A stretch of DNA of 64,000 nt from Halomonas sp. PR-M31 (GCF_001039575.1 NZ_JIBT01000001.1:124001-188000), one strand, 5' to 3'; counted from the first letter of the stretch, positions 9,034-17,420 are shown. Numbers and translations: made by a program. Notes: generated from the letters alone by a model not told the origin.

Positions 9034-9819
9034 TTAGCCGCCGCAGATATCCGTGCCGAAATACTGCTGGGAGAGCTCGCTGCACCTGCCGTTTTCCACC
9101 ACTGCGGCGATGGCGTCGTTGAGCTTGCTTTCGAGTTCGTCATCGCTCTTGCGCAGCCCGATGCCGATACCTTCACCAAAGGCCTCATGCTTGGGTGCCG
9201 TAGCGATGATGGCGTACTCCTGGGCTTCGTCCCGCTCGACAAAGGCGGTCATGACGATTTCGTCGGCGAACATGACGTCGATACGCCCGGCCAGCAGATC
9301 GCGGTTGACCTGTTCCTGCTGGTCGTAGATCTTGAGTTCGACGCCGCTATCGCGCAGTTCCCGCCGGGCATAGGTGGCGTTGGTGGTGGCGCCCTGCACG
9401 CCGAGGATCTTGCCGTCTAGCCCTTCGGGAATCTCGAAGTCAGCATCCTTGGCTGCTACATAGGCTGCCGGGGTGTAGTAGTAGGGATCGGTGAAGTCGA
9501 CGACCCGCTTGCGCTTGCTGGTGATCGACAGGGAGTTCATGATCATGTCGATCTTGCCGGAATTCAGGGCAGGGAAGATGCCGCTCCAGCCGGTCGGGGT
9601 GACCTCGCATTGTGCCTGCATTTCCTCGCACAATGCCTTGCCGAGCTCGACCTCGAAGCCGGTCCAGTCGCCATTGGAGCCCTTGTAGCTGAAAGGGGGG
9701 TAGGGTTCCGCCGCAATGCCGATTTTCAGCGGCTCCTGTGCCATGCTGGCGGCGCTTAGGGTCAAAGCGGCGAGACCAGCCGCCATGATCAAGGTGTGCT
9801 TCATCAGAGATGTTTTCAT
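9034..9819 (-). CDS. Periplasmic amino-acid binding protein (ArgT/HisJ-like)
   Basis: 261 residues with signal peptide MKTSLMKHTLIMAAGLAALTLSAASMA. The mature protein begins QEPLKIGIAAEPYPPFSY and contains WTGFEVELGKALCEEM, VVDFTDPYYYTPAAYVA and AQCEV with a second Cys, all features of the SBP_bac_3 lysine/arginine/ornithine/histidine group. GAGGATAGCTG precedes ATG 9819. It provides the specificity of the transporter whose permeases and ATPase flank it; cationic amino acid binding is inferred from family resemblance and from the AruH/AruI context. Confidence 0.92.
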   Translation of the reverse strand: MKTSLMKHTLIMAAGLAALTLSAASMAQEPLKIGIAAEPYPPFSYKGSNGDWTGFEVELGKALCEEMQAQCEVTPTGWSGIFPALNSGKIDMIMNSLSITSKRKRVVDFTDPYYYTPAAYVAAKDADFEIPEGLDGKILGVQGATTNATYARRELRDSGVELKIYDQQEQVNRDLLAGRIDVMFADEIVMTAFVERDEAQEYAIIATAPKHEAFGEGIGIGLRKSDDELESKLNDAIAAVVENGRCSELSQQYFGTDICGG

Positions 9820-9846
9820 CAGCTATCCTCGTTTGTTGTTTTCTTT

Positions 9847-10629
9847 CTATGCCACGCTGGACAGAAACTGTCGACAGCGTTCGTTGCTCGCTTGCTCGAA
9901 GACCTGTTGTGGCGTGCCGGCCTCGGCGATCTCACCTTCATGCAGGAAGACCACCTGATGGGAGACTTCCCGAGCAAAGCTCATTTCATGGGTCACCATC
10001 AGCATGGTACGGCCCTCAGCGGCCAGATCGCGGATAACTCCCAGCACCTCGCTGACAAGCTCCGGGTCTAGGGCCGAAGTCGGCTCGTCGAACAATAGCA
10101 CCCGTGGCTCCATGGCCAGTGCCCGGGCGATGGCGACACGCTGCTGCTGGCCGCCGGAGAGATAGGCCGGGTACTGATCGCGTTTGTCGGAAAGGCCCAC
10201 CTTGGCCAGAAAGCCTTCACCGAGCTTGACGGCCTTGCGCCGGCTCAAGCCGCGCACCCGTAGCGGTGCTTCGATGACGTTGCCCAGTACGGTCAGGTGC
10301 GGCCAAAGATTGAACTGCTGAAATACCATGGTGACCTTGGCGCGCAGGCGATGAATCTGGCGCCGATCCAGACCGGTGATGTTGCCTTTGGCATCATGAG
10401 TAAAATGAATGTCCTCATCGGCGATGGTCAGTTCACCTCGGTCCGGCCGCTCGAGCAGGTTCATGCAGCGCAACAGGGTGCTCTTACCGGAACCGCTGGA
10501 GCCGATGATCGAAACCACCTGGCCTTCAGCGACGCTTAAGGACACATCCTTGAGAACCTCGAGCTCTCCGAAGCGTTTGACCAGATGCCGGGCATCGATC
10601 ATCGGGGCAGACGTTGTTGTTGTATTCAT
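9847..10629 (-). CDS. Amino-acid ABC transporter ATP-binding protein (HisP/GlnQ-like)
   Basis: About 260 residues with Walker A GSSGSGKSTLL, Q-loop VFQQFNLWPH, signature LSGGQQQRVAIARAL and Walker B VLLFDEPTSALD, a complete functional set. The start could be ATG 10629 or GTG 10635; neither has a strong Shine-Dalgarno, and the GTG sits immediately after the aruH-like stop, so coupling is likely. The last residues (NERCRQFLSSVA) are typical of polar amino acid transport ATPases. Confidence 0.93.
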   Translation of the reverse strand: MNTTTTSAPMIDARHLVKRFGELEVLKDVSLSVAEGQVVSIIGSSGSGKSTLLRCMNLLERPDRGELTIADEDIHFTHDAKGNITGLDRRQIHRLRAKVTMVFQQFNLWPHLTVLGNVIEAPLRVRGLSRRKAVKLGEGFLAKVGLSDKRDQYPAYLSGGQQQRVAIARALAMEPRVLLFDEPTSALDPELVSEVLGVIRDLAAEGRTMLMVTHEMSFAREVSHQVVFLHEGEIAEAGTPQQVFEQASNERCRQFLSSVA

Positions 10630-10635
10630 GGGCAC

Positions 10636-11817
10636 TCATATTGTTGTTGTCAGGCACTGCTCTGCGCAGCGCTCGATCCGTTGGCAGGCCTCGCCCAATA
10701 GTTCCGCATCGACCGTCAGGCTCAAGCGCACGAAGCCCGCCGCCGAGGGGCCGAAGGCTTCGCCGGATAGTACCGAGACGTTTTGTTCCGCCAGCAGGCG
10801 ATCCGCGAAGGCCTGGGTGGATAAGCCGATGCGGCGAATATCCACCATCATGAACATGCCGGCCTTGGGGGTGAGCACTTCCAGGATCTCGCTATCGGCC
10901 AGGGTCGACAGCACCGCGTCCCGCCGCTGTCGATAGGTCTCACGCATCTGCGCCAGTTCCTGGGGTGGATGCTCCAAGGCGTGACAAGCGGCGTCCTGAA
11001 TGAAATCCGGGCATCCATAGAGCATGCATAGCGCCAGGTTGGTCAGGTGCTTGATCAGCGTTTCGGGCCCGATCACCCAGCCCAGGCGCCAGCCGGTCAT
11101 GGCATGGGATTTCGACAGACTGTCCACTACCGCGGTGCGCTGTGCCATGCCGGGCAGAGTGGCGGGACAAACGTGCTCGTCATCAAAGGTCAGCTCGCCG
11201 TAGACTTCGTCCGAGATCAACCACAGATCGTGACGCTGACACGCATCGGCAATGACCTGCCAGTGCTCTCGGCTCAACACCTGCCCGGTGGGATTGTGCG
11301 GACTGTTGACCAGCAGCGCCTTGGTACGTGGCGTGATGGCCGCCTCGATATCCGCCGAACGGGGCAGGAAATCCTCTTCCGCTTGCAGCGATACCCGCAC
11401 CAGGGTGGCACCGGCGGCCTGCAAGGCCGCTTCGTAGGTGACGTACATCGGCTCGAAGACGATCACCTCGTCACCAGGGTCGAGCAGGCACTGGGCGACG
11501 GCGTAAAGCCCGCACTGGGCGCCGGCCAGCACCGCGACATTGTCCGGCGTGGCCGTGCCGCCACGCTGACGGTGCTGAGCGGCAATCAACTCCCTCAGGC
11601 GCAGCTTGCCCTGCACGTCGGCGTAGTGGGTTGCGCCGGCCTGCAGACTCGCCACGGCGCTGTCGATGATGGGCCGAGGGGTAACGAAGTCCGGATCGCC
11701 AATGGAAAGCACGATGATGTCCTCTCCCTTGGCCTTGCGCTCCATGGCGTGATAATGGATGTCCCAAGCGGCTGCGCCTTCGCCGGCAATGCGACTCGTC
11801 AGGTGAGAGTAGCGCAT
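10636..11817 (-). CDS. aruH: AruH-like arginine:pyruvate transaminase (PLP, class I/II)
   Basis: 393 residues, the length of P. aeruginosa AruH as I recall it, and the N-terminus (MRYSHLTSRIAGEGAAAWDI) is nearly that of AruH. The PLP lysine is in SLSKSHAMTGWRLGW, the substrate-carboxylate Arg in GFVRLSL, and the aspartate pair in LISDEVYGEL. In the arginine transaminase pathway AruH converts L-arginine to 2-ketoarginine, which AruI decarboxylates. A strong AAGGAGCCATC precedes the ATG. The co-directional AruI-like gene and cationic-amino-acid transporter support this role; substrate analogues such as other cationic amino acids cannot be excluded. Confidence 0.85.
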   Translation of the reverse strand: MRYSHLTSRIAGEGAAAWDIHYHAMERKAKGEDIIVLSIGDPDFVTPRPIIDSAVASLQAGATHYADVQGKLRLRELIAAQHRQRGGTATPDNVAVLAGAQCGLYAVAQCLLDPGDEVIVFEPMYVTYEAALQAAGATLVRVSLQAEEDFLPRSADIEAAITPRTKALLVNSPHNPTGQVLSREHWQVIADACQRHDLWLISDEVYGELTFDDEHVCPATLPGMAQRTAVVDSLSKSHAMTGWRLGWVIGPETLIKHLTNLALCMLYGCPDFIQDAACHALEHPPQELAQMRETYRQRRDAVLSTLADSEILEVLTPKAGMFMMVDIRRIGLSTQAFADRLLAEQNVSVLSGEAFGPSAAGFVRLSLTVDAELLGEACQRIERCAEQCLTTTI

Positions 11818-11862
11818 GATGGCTCCTTGTCCGGGTGACAGAAAACGAGGCAGGATGCCCCT

Positions 11863-12786
11863 TTACTGAATGGCGTCCTGAGCAGGCTGCCCATCCCGAG
11901 TCGTCACCCCTTCCAGAAACGCCTTGATCTGGTCCGGATGATCGTCGATCCAGGCTTCGGCGACGTCTTCCAGATCTTTTTCCTGCTGACTGAACTCATC
12001 GATGAACTGACTCTGCTCTTCGGCGCTGAAGATCACTTGATCCAGCAGTTTGGTCAGATTGGGATTGGCTTCGCTGAAGTCGCGCCGAACGATGGTGCGA
12101 ATATCACTCTTGCCATTCTCCTTGCCGTAGACGCCTTCCGGGTCGTCGAGAATGGCCATGTCGTACTTGGGCGCCATCCAGTGAGGTGTCCAGCCGTAGA
12201 AGACGATCCAGCGCTTCTCACGATAGGCGGCATCGACCTCCGCCAGCATGCCGGCGGTGGAGGATTCGCGAATGTTCCAGTCACTCAGGCCGTAGACGTC
12301 CGCATCCACGGCGTCGTTGATGGATTCACTGACCGTGGAGCCGCTTTCGATGGAGTAGAACTCACCGTCAAAACGCTTGCGATTTTCCGCCTCGCTCAAC
12401 TGGGCGGCGCTGGTGATGCCCGCATCATGCACGTAACCCGGCACCGCGAAGCCCATGCGCGCGCCTTCGACGTTGTTGCCCAGATCGACGATGGCATTGG
12501 ATGCCATGGCGGCGTCATAAATTTTCTGTTGGGCAGGCAGCCAGCCTCCCAGGAAGACGTCGGTATCGCCGGATTGCAGGGTGCTGTAACCCACGGTGCT
12601 GCTCATGTCGATGCGATTGGCTCGATAGCCCAGATCGTCGATGAGCTTGGCGACGATCTCGGTCTTGACCGTCACCCCAGGCCAGGGAGGTACGACGAAA
12701 TTGACCGTATCCGCTTCATCGGCGGCCTGGGCAGTGAGGGGAAGCAGCGTCAGACCGGCGATGAATAGTGATTTGCGCAGTGTCAT
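11863..12786 (-). CDS. Glycine betaine/carnitine/choline-type ABC binding protein (ProX/OpuAC-like), orphan
   Basis: 307 residues with a cleavable signal peptide (MTLRKSLFIAGLTLLPLTAQA). The mature part has VPPWPGVTVKTEI, FLGGWLPAQQ and FYGWTPHWMAP, placing Trp residues where ProX/OpuAC proteins build the aromatic cage for trimethylammonium groups. No betaine-type permease or ATPase accompanies it; it stands inside an operon that already has its own amino-acid binding protein. It may serve a transporter encoded elsewhere, as CaiX, CbcX and BetX do in pseudomonads. Its presence suggests that a quaternary ammonium compound is handled by this operon. GAGGAAATTGC is a good Shine-Dalgarno. Confidence 0.9.
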   Translation of the reverse strand: MTLRKSLFIAGLTLLPLTAQAADEADTVNFVVPPWPGVTVKTEIVAKLIDDLGYRANRIDMSSTVGYSTLQSGDTDVFLGGWLPAQQKIYDAAMASNAIVDLGNNVEGARMGFAVPGYVHDAGITSAAQLSEAENRKRFDGEFYSIESGSTVSESINDAVDADVYGLSDWNIRESSTAGMLAEVDAAYREKRWIVFYGWTPHWMAPKYDMAILDDPEGVYGKENGKSDIRTIVRRDFSEANPNLTKLLDQVIFSAEEQSQFIDEFSQQEKDLEDVAEAWIDDHPDQIKAFLEGVTTRDGQPAQDAIQ

Positions 12787-12865
12787 GCAATTTCCTCGTT
12801 ATTGTGTGAACGCTGGTTGAGCAGCGTCTTGTCGCCTCTCGGCGGGCAAATGGAAAAACGAAAAA

Positions 12866-14449
12866 TCAATCCTTGGCGGTTATCTCGATCAATGTCGGGC
12901 CCTGCATCTGTTGCGATGCCTGCAATGCCTGAGCCAATGCGTCGGGAGTTTCAACGTGTTGATACTCACAGCCAAAGCCTTTGGCCAGCGCCGCGAAATT
13001 CGGTGCGACGAGATCGACGCCTCGGCGCTCGACATGATCGTTGTCCATATAGCGGCGAATTTCACCATAACCCTGGTTATTCCATATCACTACTGCCAAG
13101 GGCAAGCCCGTATCTCGGGCGGTGGCCAGTTCGCTCAAGCTAAACATCAACCCACCGTCGCCCACCAGCGCGATCACTGGCCGTTCGGGCACGGCAATCG
13201 CCGCACCGATAGCCGCGGGCAGAGCATAGCCCAGAGTGCCGTAGCCGGTGGCGGCATTGAACCAGCGCCGGGGGGCGGGCATGTCGATCAAAAAGTTACC
13301 CGCATACACCGGTCCGGTGGAGTCGCCGACGACGGTGGCTTCCGGCAGCGCCTGACCTAGTGCGTCGAGCCAGTCCATGTAGGGAGCGACATCCGGGCGC
13401 TCGCCCAGGGACAAGGCGCTGAGCACGTTATCGGTTCGAGCGGCGCCGTCACGCTCAACTCGTTCAGGCAATCGCTCAAGTAGGCCATTCATGACTTCAT
13501 TCACATCGCCGAGCAGGGCCAGATCCGGTAGACGATTGACGGTGAGCTGATGGGGGTCGATATCCACTCGGATAAGTCGGCCGTCGAGCCGAAAACCCTC
13601 ATCGGCTACCAGATCGTAGTCGGTTTCCCCGAGCTCGGTGCCGAGTGCCAGCACCACGTCCGCGTTCAAGGCCAGCTCTCGACCTGCGGGTAAGCTGGAA
13701 CAGTTGCCAAGATCCAGGGGATGGCCTTTGCCGAGTACGCCCCGAGCATTGATGGTCGTCATGGCCGGGGCGTCCAGGCGTTCCACCAGAGCGCGAGCGT
13801 TGTCTGATGCGCCGAGGCAGCCTCCGCCCAGCAGTATCAGCGGCCGTTTGGCTCCGGCCAGCCAGGCAGCGGCTTCATCCAGGCCGGCAGAAGAGGCTGA
13901 CGGTGGATAAAAACGCGGCACCCGAATCGGTGCATCATTGACCGGCTGAGGCATCACGTCCAGCGGGATTTCGATGTGCACCGGCCCTGGACGAGCGCTG
14001 TTGAACACCGTGAAGGCTCGGGCCATCACCTCATCGATGGCTTCGCCGTCGAGCAGGGTATGGCTGAACACACTGACGCCGGAAAGCGTCTGGCGTTGAT
14101 CCGGCAGCTCGTGCAATCGCCCCTGACCGCGACCCAGCGTATCCCGGCGATTGACTCCGGAAATCACCAGCATGGGGATGGAGTCCGCCAGGGCTTGGCC
14201 CATGGCGGTGGCGATATTGGTCATGCCCGGGCCTGTGATGATGAAGCAGGCCGCAGGCCTGCCGGTGGCCCGGGCATAGCCGTCCGCCATGAAACCGGCG
14301 CCCTGTTCGTGGCGCGGAGTAACATGATGCAGCGGACTGGTAGCAAAGCCGCGATAGAGCTCGATAGTATGCACGCCGGGTATGCCGAATGCGGTATCGA
14401 TGCCATAGGCTTCCAGCAGATCGAGCAGACGCTGGGCACAGGTGATCAT
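12866..14449 (-). CDS. aruI: AruI-like ThDP-dependent 2-ketoarginine decarboxylase (acetolactate synthase family)
   Basis: 527 residues with the three ThDP-enzyme domains. The activating Glu lies in RHEQGAGFMADGYAR and the ThDP/Mg motif is VGDGGLMFSLSEL...NNQGYGEI. The opening AYGIDTAFGIPGVHTIELY resembles AruI (5-guanidino-2-oxopentanoate decarboxylase), which makes 4-guanidinobutyraldehyde. AruI normally pairs with AruH, present 1 kb downstream here. Its ATG overlaps the stop of the HD-domain gene (14446-14449), so it is translationally coupled to the oxygenase pair, an association I do not know from arginine catabolism. Other members of this superfamily (acetolactate synthase, glyoxylate carboligase) are less likely because of the motif match and context. 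Confidence 0.83.
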   Translation of the reverse strand: MITCAQRLLDLLEAYGIDTAFGIPGVHTIELYRGFATSPLHHVTPRHEQGAGFMADGYARATGRPAACFIITGPGMTNIATAMGQALADSIPMLVISGVNRRDTLGRGQGRLHELPDQRQTLSGVSVFSHTLLDGEAIDEVMARAFTVFNSARPGPVHIEIPLDVMPQPVNDAPIRVPRFYPPSASSAGLDEAAAWLAGAKRPLILLGGGCLGASDNARALVERLDAPAMTTINARGVLGKGHPLDLGNCSSLPAGRELALNADVVLALGTELGETDYDLVADEGFRLDGRLIRVDIDPHQLTVNRLPDLALLGDVNEVMNGLLERLPERVERDGAARTDNVLSALSLGERPDVAPYMDWLDALGQALPEATVVGDSTGPVYAGNFLIDMPAPRRWFNAATGYGTLGYALPAAIGAAIAVPERPVIALVGDGGLMFSLSELATARDTGLPLAVVIWNNQGYGEIRRYMDNDHVERRGVDLVAPNFAALAKGFGCEYQHVETPDALAQALQASQQMQGPTLIEITAKD

Positions 14450-15039
14450 GCACGCTCCTTTGCCGGTGACGCATCAAGCGTCTGTTCGGCGCCGAAGGGC
14501 GCGCGGCTCATGATGCGCTCCACCATGGGGATGAAGTGCTCAAGGGGCAGGGTGTCGTAATCGGGATCGAAAGAGCACTGATCCCACTCATCGCAGAAGC
14601 GCACGGTGCGAGCATAGGCCGGATGATCCCGGAACTGCTCACGAGCATGCGGGTCGAGGCCGTAGAAGTGGCGATAGTGATAGCCCTGGAATAGCTCGTG
14701 ATGGCGAATCAGCCAGGTATTGAGCGGGTCGATGAAGGGTTCGAGAATGGCAGCGGCAATTTCCGCGTGGTTGGCCGGGGCCAGATCGTCGCCGATGTCA
14801 TGCAGTAAGGCGCAGACCACGGTTTCCTCATCGGCACCGGCGCGCAGCGCCCGGGTGGCGGTCTGCAGGCTGTGTTCGAAACGATCCACCGGGTAGCCGT
14901 GGTTATCGCCCTTGAGACGCAGCAGGTGTTCGAGCACCCGGCGGCTGGCATCGTTTTGATAGAGCTGAAAATGCGCATCGATGATCTGCCAATCCTCGGC
15001 GCGGCTTTCATCGAAGCGCTTGAAGGTTGCCTGGCTCAT
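14446..15039 (-). CDS. HD-domain protein, possible mixed-valent diiron oxygenase (TmpB/PhnZ-like)
   Basis: 197 residues. Metal-ligand candidates run in HD-superfamily order: His in RFEHSLQTA, LLHDIGD, His in PANHAEIAA, IRHHELFQGYHY and Asp in RFCDEWDQ. That count of possible ligands is closer to diiron HD oxygenases (MIOX, PhnZ, TmpB) than to simple phosphohydrolases. It sits between, and overlaps by ATGA, a gamma-butyrobetaine-hydroxylase-like oxygenase gene (15036-15039) and the aruI-like gene. The TmpA-TmpB pair that degrades a trimethylammonio-phosphonate has exactly this partnership of families. However, the Tyr-x-x-Glu found ten residues before the first His in PhnZ is absent; here YPVD lies seven residues before it. 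So the substrate, and whether it is an oxygenase at all, remain open. Confidence 0.75.
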   Translation of the reverse strand: MSQATFKRFDESRAEDWQIIDAHFQLYQNDASRRVLEHLLRLKGDNHGYPVDRFEHSLQTATRALRAGADEETVVCALLHDIGDDLAPANHAEIAAAILEPFIDPLNTWLIRHHELFQGYHYRHFYGLDPHAREQFRDHPAYARTVRFCDEWDQCSFDPDYDTLPLEHFIPMVERIMSRAPFGAEQTLDASPAKERA

Positions 15040-16172
15040 TGCAGCTCCTCCTTTGACGTAGTGGACAGCAAGGTTTGCAGCATCCGGCGGCGGCTGGCGG
15101 TGCTGTCCCGATCAACGTAGCCCTGGCGCATATGACGCACGCCGCCCTCCAGCTGAAAGGCGGTGCGGCCATGGAACAGCCGATAGTTGTCCATGATCAG
15201 CATCTCACCCGGGTCGAGCTTTAGATGCACCGTCAGCTCATTGGAGATGATCAGCTCGTAAAACCGCTGTCGGGCGGCATAGTAGCGCTCCAGGACATCC
15301 GGATCGTGGGCAGGCACCCGCTCCGTGCGATTGGAAAAGCGTACCCGGTGCAGCCGGCCTTGGCTATCAAGCTCGATCAGCGGCCCCTCGCTTTCCAGGT
15401 GCGTGGTGTCGTCGGTATACAGGAACTCCGTGGCGAGCTGGGTCAGGCACTCAAAATGTTCCGGAGACTCTTCCCGCAGCCGCCGTGCAGCCATGAAACC
15501 GTCCACCAGGGTGCTGTCGCCGCCGTCCGCGGCGTTGGTCAGGCAGTGCAGCCAGATGTAGCCGGGTATCGGATCGCGATAGGGATTGTCGGTATGCGGC
15601 TCCAGGCCGCGCTGGGTCATGGTCAGGTCATAGGCCTGAGGCACGGATTTGACGTCGGCGATACCACCCCAGTTGGTGCGCCGCAGCGGGCCGATGCGAT
15701 CGATCAGCGCTTGCATGCCGTCTTCGTCACCAGGTACGCCCCGCACCCGCACGAAGCCATAGCAGCGCAATGCCTCCAGCATGTCCAGTAACCGGGCATC
15801 GCTTTCCAGCGCTGCCGCAAAGTCCGCCTCGGGTAGCGTGGCAAGCCCTGCATCCCAGAGAACCAGATCTTCCGGCGTATCACTTTTGCTGACTTCACCT
15901 GCGTCTCGAAGCGTCGCTAGAGGAAACATCGTGCGATGCGCGTCGCTGAACTGCAGGCGTAGCATGTCACCCTCGACCTTGGCCTCTTCGATGGTCAGAT
16001 CAAGTGGCAGCTGGGCCGCCTCGATCAGACGCTGACCGGTCTGGGCATCCAGGGTATCTGTATCTGGCGCGCGTTCCCGCAGCCATAGCGCGGCAAAGCT
16101 GCGCTCCCGATTTTGATCCTGCAGGGTCAGATGGCGGCCCCGAGCATCCAGTGTGATGTGGGCGGTGGACAT
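15036..16172 (-). CDS. 2-oxoglutarate/Fe(II) oxygenase, gamma-butyrobetaine hydroxylase/TmpA-like
   Basis: 378 residues: an N-terminal GBBH-like domain (about 1-95, with FAALWLRERAP) and a TauD/TfdA-type catalytic domain. The iron facial triad is in EPHTDNPYRDP (H-x-D) and RLFHGRTAF (distal His), with a following Arg for 2-oxoglutarate in VRHMRQGY. The N-terminal domain has none of the cysteines that bind zinc in classical GBBH. It is the first gene of the operon and overlaps the HD-domain gene. It could hydroxylate gamma-butyrobetaine, a trimethylammonio-phosphonate as TmpA does, or another trimethylated substrate. A divergent GlxA-type regulator starts about 130 bases away. Confidence 0.87.
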   Translation of the reverse strand: MSTAHITLDARGRHLTLQDQNRERSFAALWLRERAPDTDTLDAQTGQRLIEAAQLPLDLTIEEAKVEGDMLRLQFSDAHRTMFPLATLRDAGEVSKSDTPEDLVLWDAGLATLPEADFAAALESDARLLDMLEALRCYGFVRVRGVPGDEDGMQALIDRIGPLRRTNWGGIADVKSVPQAYDLTMTQRGLEPHTDNPYRDPIPGYIWLHCLTNAADGGDSTLVDGFMAARRLREESPEHFECLTQLATEFLYTDDTTHLESEGPLIELDSQGRLHRVRFSNRTERVPAHDPDVLERYYAARQRFYELIISNELTVHLKLDPGEMLIMDNYRLFHGRTAFQLEGGVRHMRQGYVDRDSTASRRRMLQTLLSTTSKEELQ

Positions 16173-16207
16173 GGTTCACGTTTCTCCACGGGTAATCGAG
16201 GGTGGGT

Positions 16208-16234
16208 TCACGACGCCGAGAACCTGGGTCGTGA
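16208..16234. promoter_or_regulatory. Inverted repeat in divergent promoter region
   Basis: Perfect 7-bp arms TCACGAC-N13-GTCGTGA lie between the divergent oxygenase operon and the GlxA-type regulator gene. The position suits an operator for that regulator or another dimeric factor, but binding is only inferred. Confidence 0.4.
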
Positions 16235-16304
16235 CGACATTGCTTTTAAGCTAGTGCCATAACGGCAATTGGGTTTGACCATTTTGGCCTTATACTTGAT
16301 ATTT

Positions 16305-17324
16305 ATGGTCATGAGTGAGTTTTTCACGACGATCTGGCCCTATCCGCGTCCGGATAGTCCCCCGGTGCTACGGCCGGAAGAGGCGGAGCACACCATCGAC
16401 GTATGGCTTCTGCCCAAGTTCTCCATGCTGTCTCTCGTGTGCCTGCTCGAGCCGCTGCGCGTCGCCAATCGTTTTGGTCGGGCGCTGTTTGCCTGGCGTT
16501 TGCTGTCGAGCACCGGGGAGCCGGTAGTGGCCAGCAACGGGGTGCGTACCGACGTGGACGGCCGGCTTGAAGAGTTGAAAGCCTGCGAGCTGCTGATGGC
16601 GATCTCCTCTTATGAAGCCGAGGCCACGGTGACCGCCGGTGATCGCGCCGTACTGCGACAGGTTGCGGCGTTCGGTGGCAAGGTCGGAGGGCTGGATACG
16701 GCGCCTTTCATCCTGGCCCGAGCCGGTGTGCTGGAACATCAGCCGGTGGCCCTGCATTGGGAGAGCATCCCGGCCTTCCAGGAAGAATTCCCGCATCTTG
16801 AGATCAGCCGATCGCGTTTCGAATTCACCCAACAGAGTTTGACCGGCTCCGGCGGCGCGGCGGGTATCGACATGATGCTGCAGTGGATCGAACTGGATTA
16901 CGGGCCGGCGCTGGCGGATGCGGTTAGCCGCCAGCTGGTGCATCAGCGCTTTTCCGACGGTGAATTACGTGAACACCAAACCAGGAAGGCGTTGGGGCAT
17001 TTGCCGCGCACGGTGGCCAATGCTCTGGCTGTCATGGAAACGCACCTAGGGCAGGTATTGACGATACCTGAAATCTGCCGGCGGGTAGGCCAATCCCAGC
17101 GTCAGCTGACCCGTCAGTTTCAGGCCCATTTTGGCGAGACCCCCAAGCAATGCTATCTGGGTATGCGCCTGGATCAGGCCCGGCGTATCCTGACCGACAG
17201 CCACTGTCGCGTCACCGAGGCGGCCCTGACCACGGGGTTTACCCATCTGGCGCATTTTTCTCGGGCATATCAGGCGCGCTTCGGCGAACGGCCGAGTGTG
17301 ACCGCGGAACGGGGGTTAGGATAA
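16305..17324 (+). CDS. GlxA-family AraC-type transcriptional regulator
   Basis: About 339 residues if started at ATG 16305 (MVMSEFF); ATG 16311 and an upstream start at 16269 are alternatives and no strong Shine-Dalgarno decides. Residues about 25-190 form a DJ-1/PfpI-like domain (VWLLPKFSMLSLVCLLEPLR) whose nucleophile elbow reads GGLDTAPFILARAG, Asp replacing the catalytic Cys, so it is a ligand-sensing rather than enzymatic domain. Residues about 235-335 hold two AraC helix-turn-helices (TIPEICRRVGQSQRQLTRQF and AALTTGFTHLAHFSRAYQARFG). GbdR and CdhR, which sense glycine betaine and carnitine, have the same architecture. Divergent placement suggests it controls the oxygenase/aruI operon. 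Confidence 0.9.
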   Translation: MVMSEFFTTIWPYPRPDSPPVLRPEEAEHTIDVWLLPKFSMLSLVCLLEPLRVANRFGRALFAWRLLSSTGEPVVASNGVRTDVDGRLEELKACELLMAISSYEAEATVTAGDRAVLRQVAAFGGKVGGLDTAPFILARAGVLEHQPVALHWESIPAFQEEFPHLEISRSRFEFTQQSLTGSGGAAGIDMMLQWIELDYGPALADAVSRQLVHQRFSDGELREHQTRKALGHLPRTVANALAVMETHLGQVLTIPEICRRVGQSQRQLTRQFQAHFGETPKQCYLGMRLDQARRILTDSHCRVTEAALTTGFTHLAHFSRAYQARFGERPSVTAERGLG

Positions 17325-17420
17325 AGCGCGGAGCAGGGTTTGGAATAAAGCGTGGAGTGGGGCATCGATTGAGCTGGCACAAGCGCATTGGTAGTGCAAA
17401 AAGCCAAACATGAGGTTATT

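Noticed and set aside
10613-10648. Repeated TTGTTGTTGT on both sides of the aruH/ATPase junction
   Set aside because: Short low-complexity coding repeats (Thr-Thr-Thr codons) with no further support for a regulatory role.
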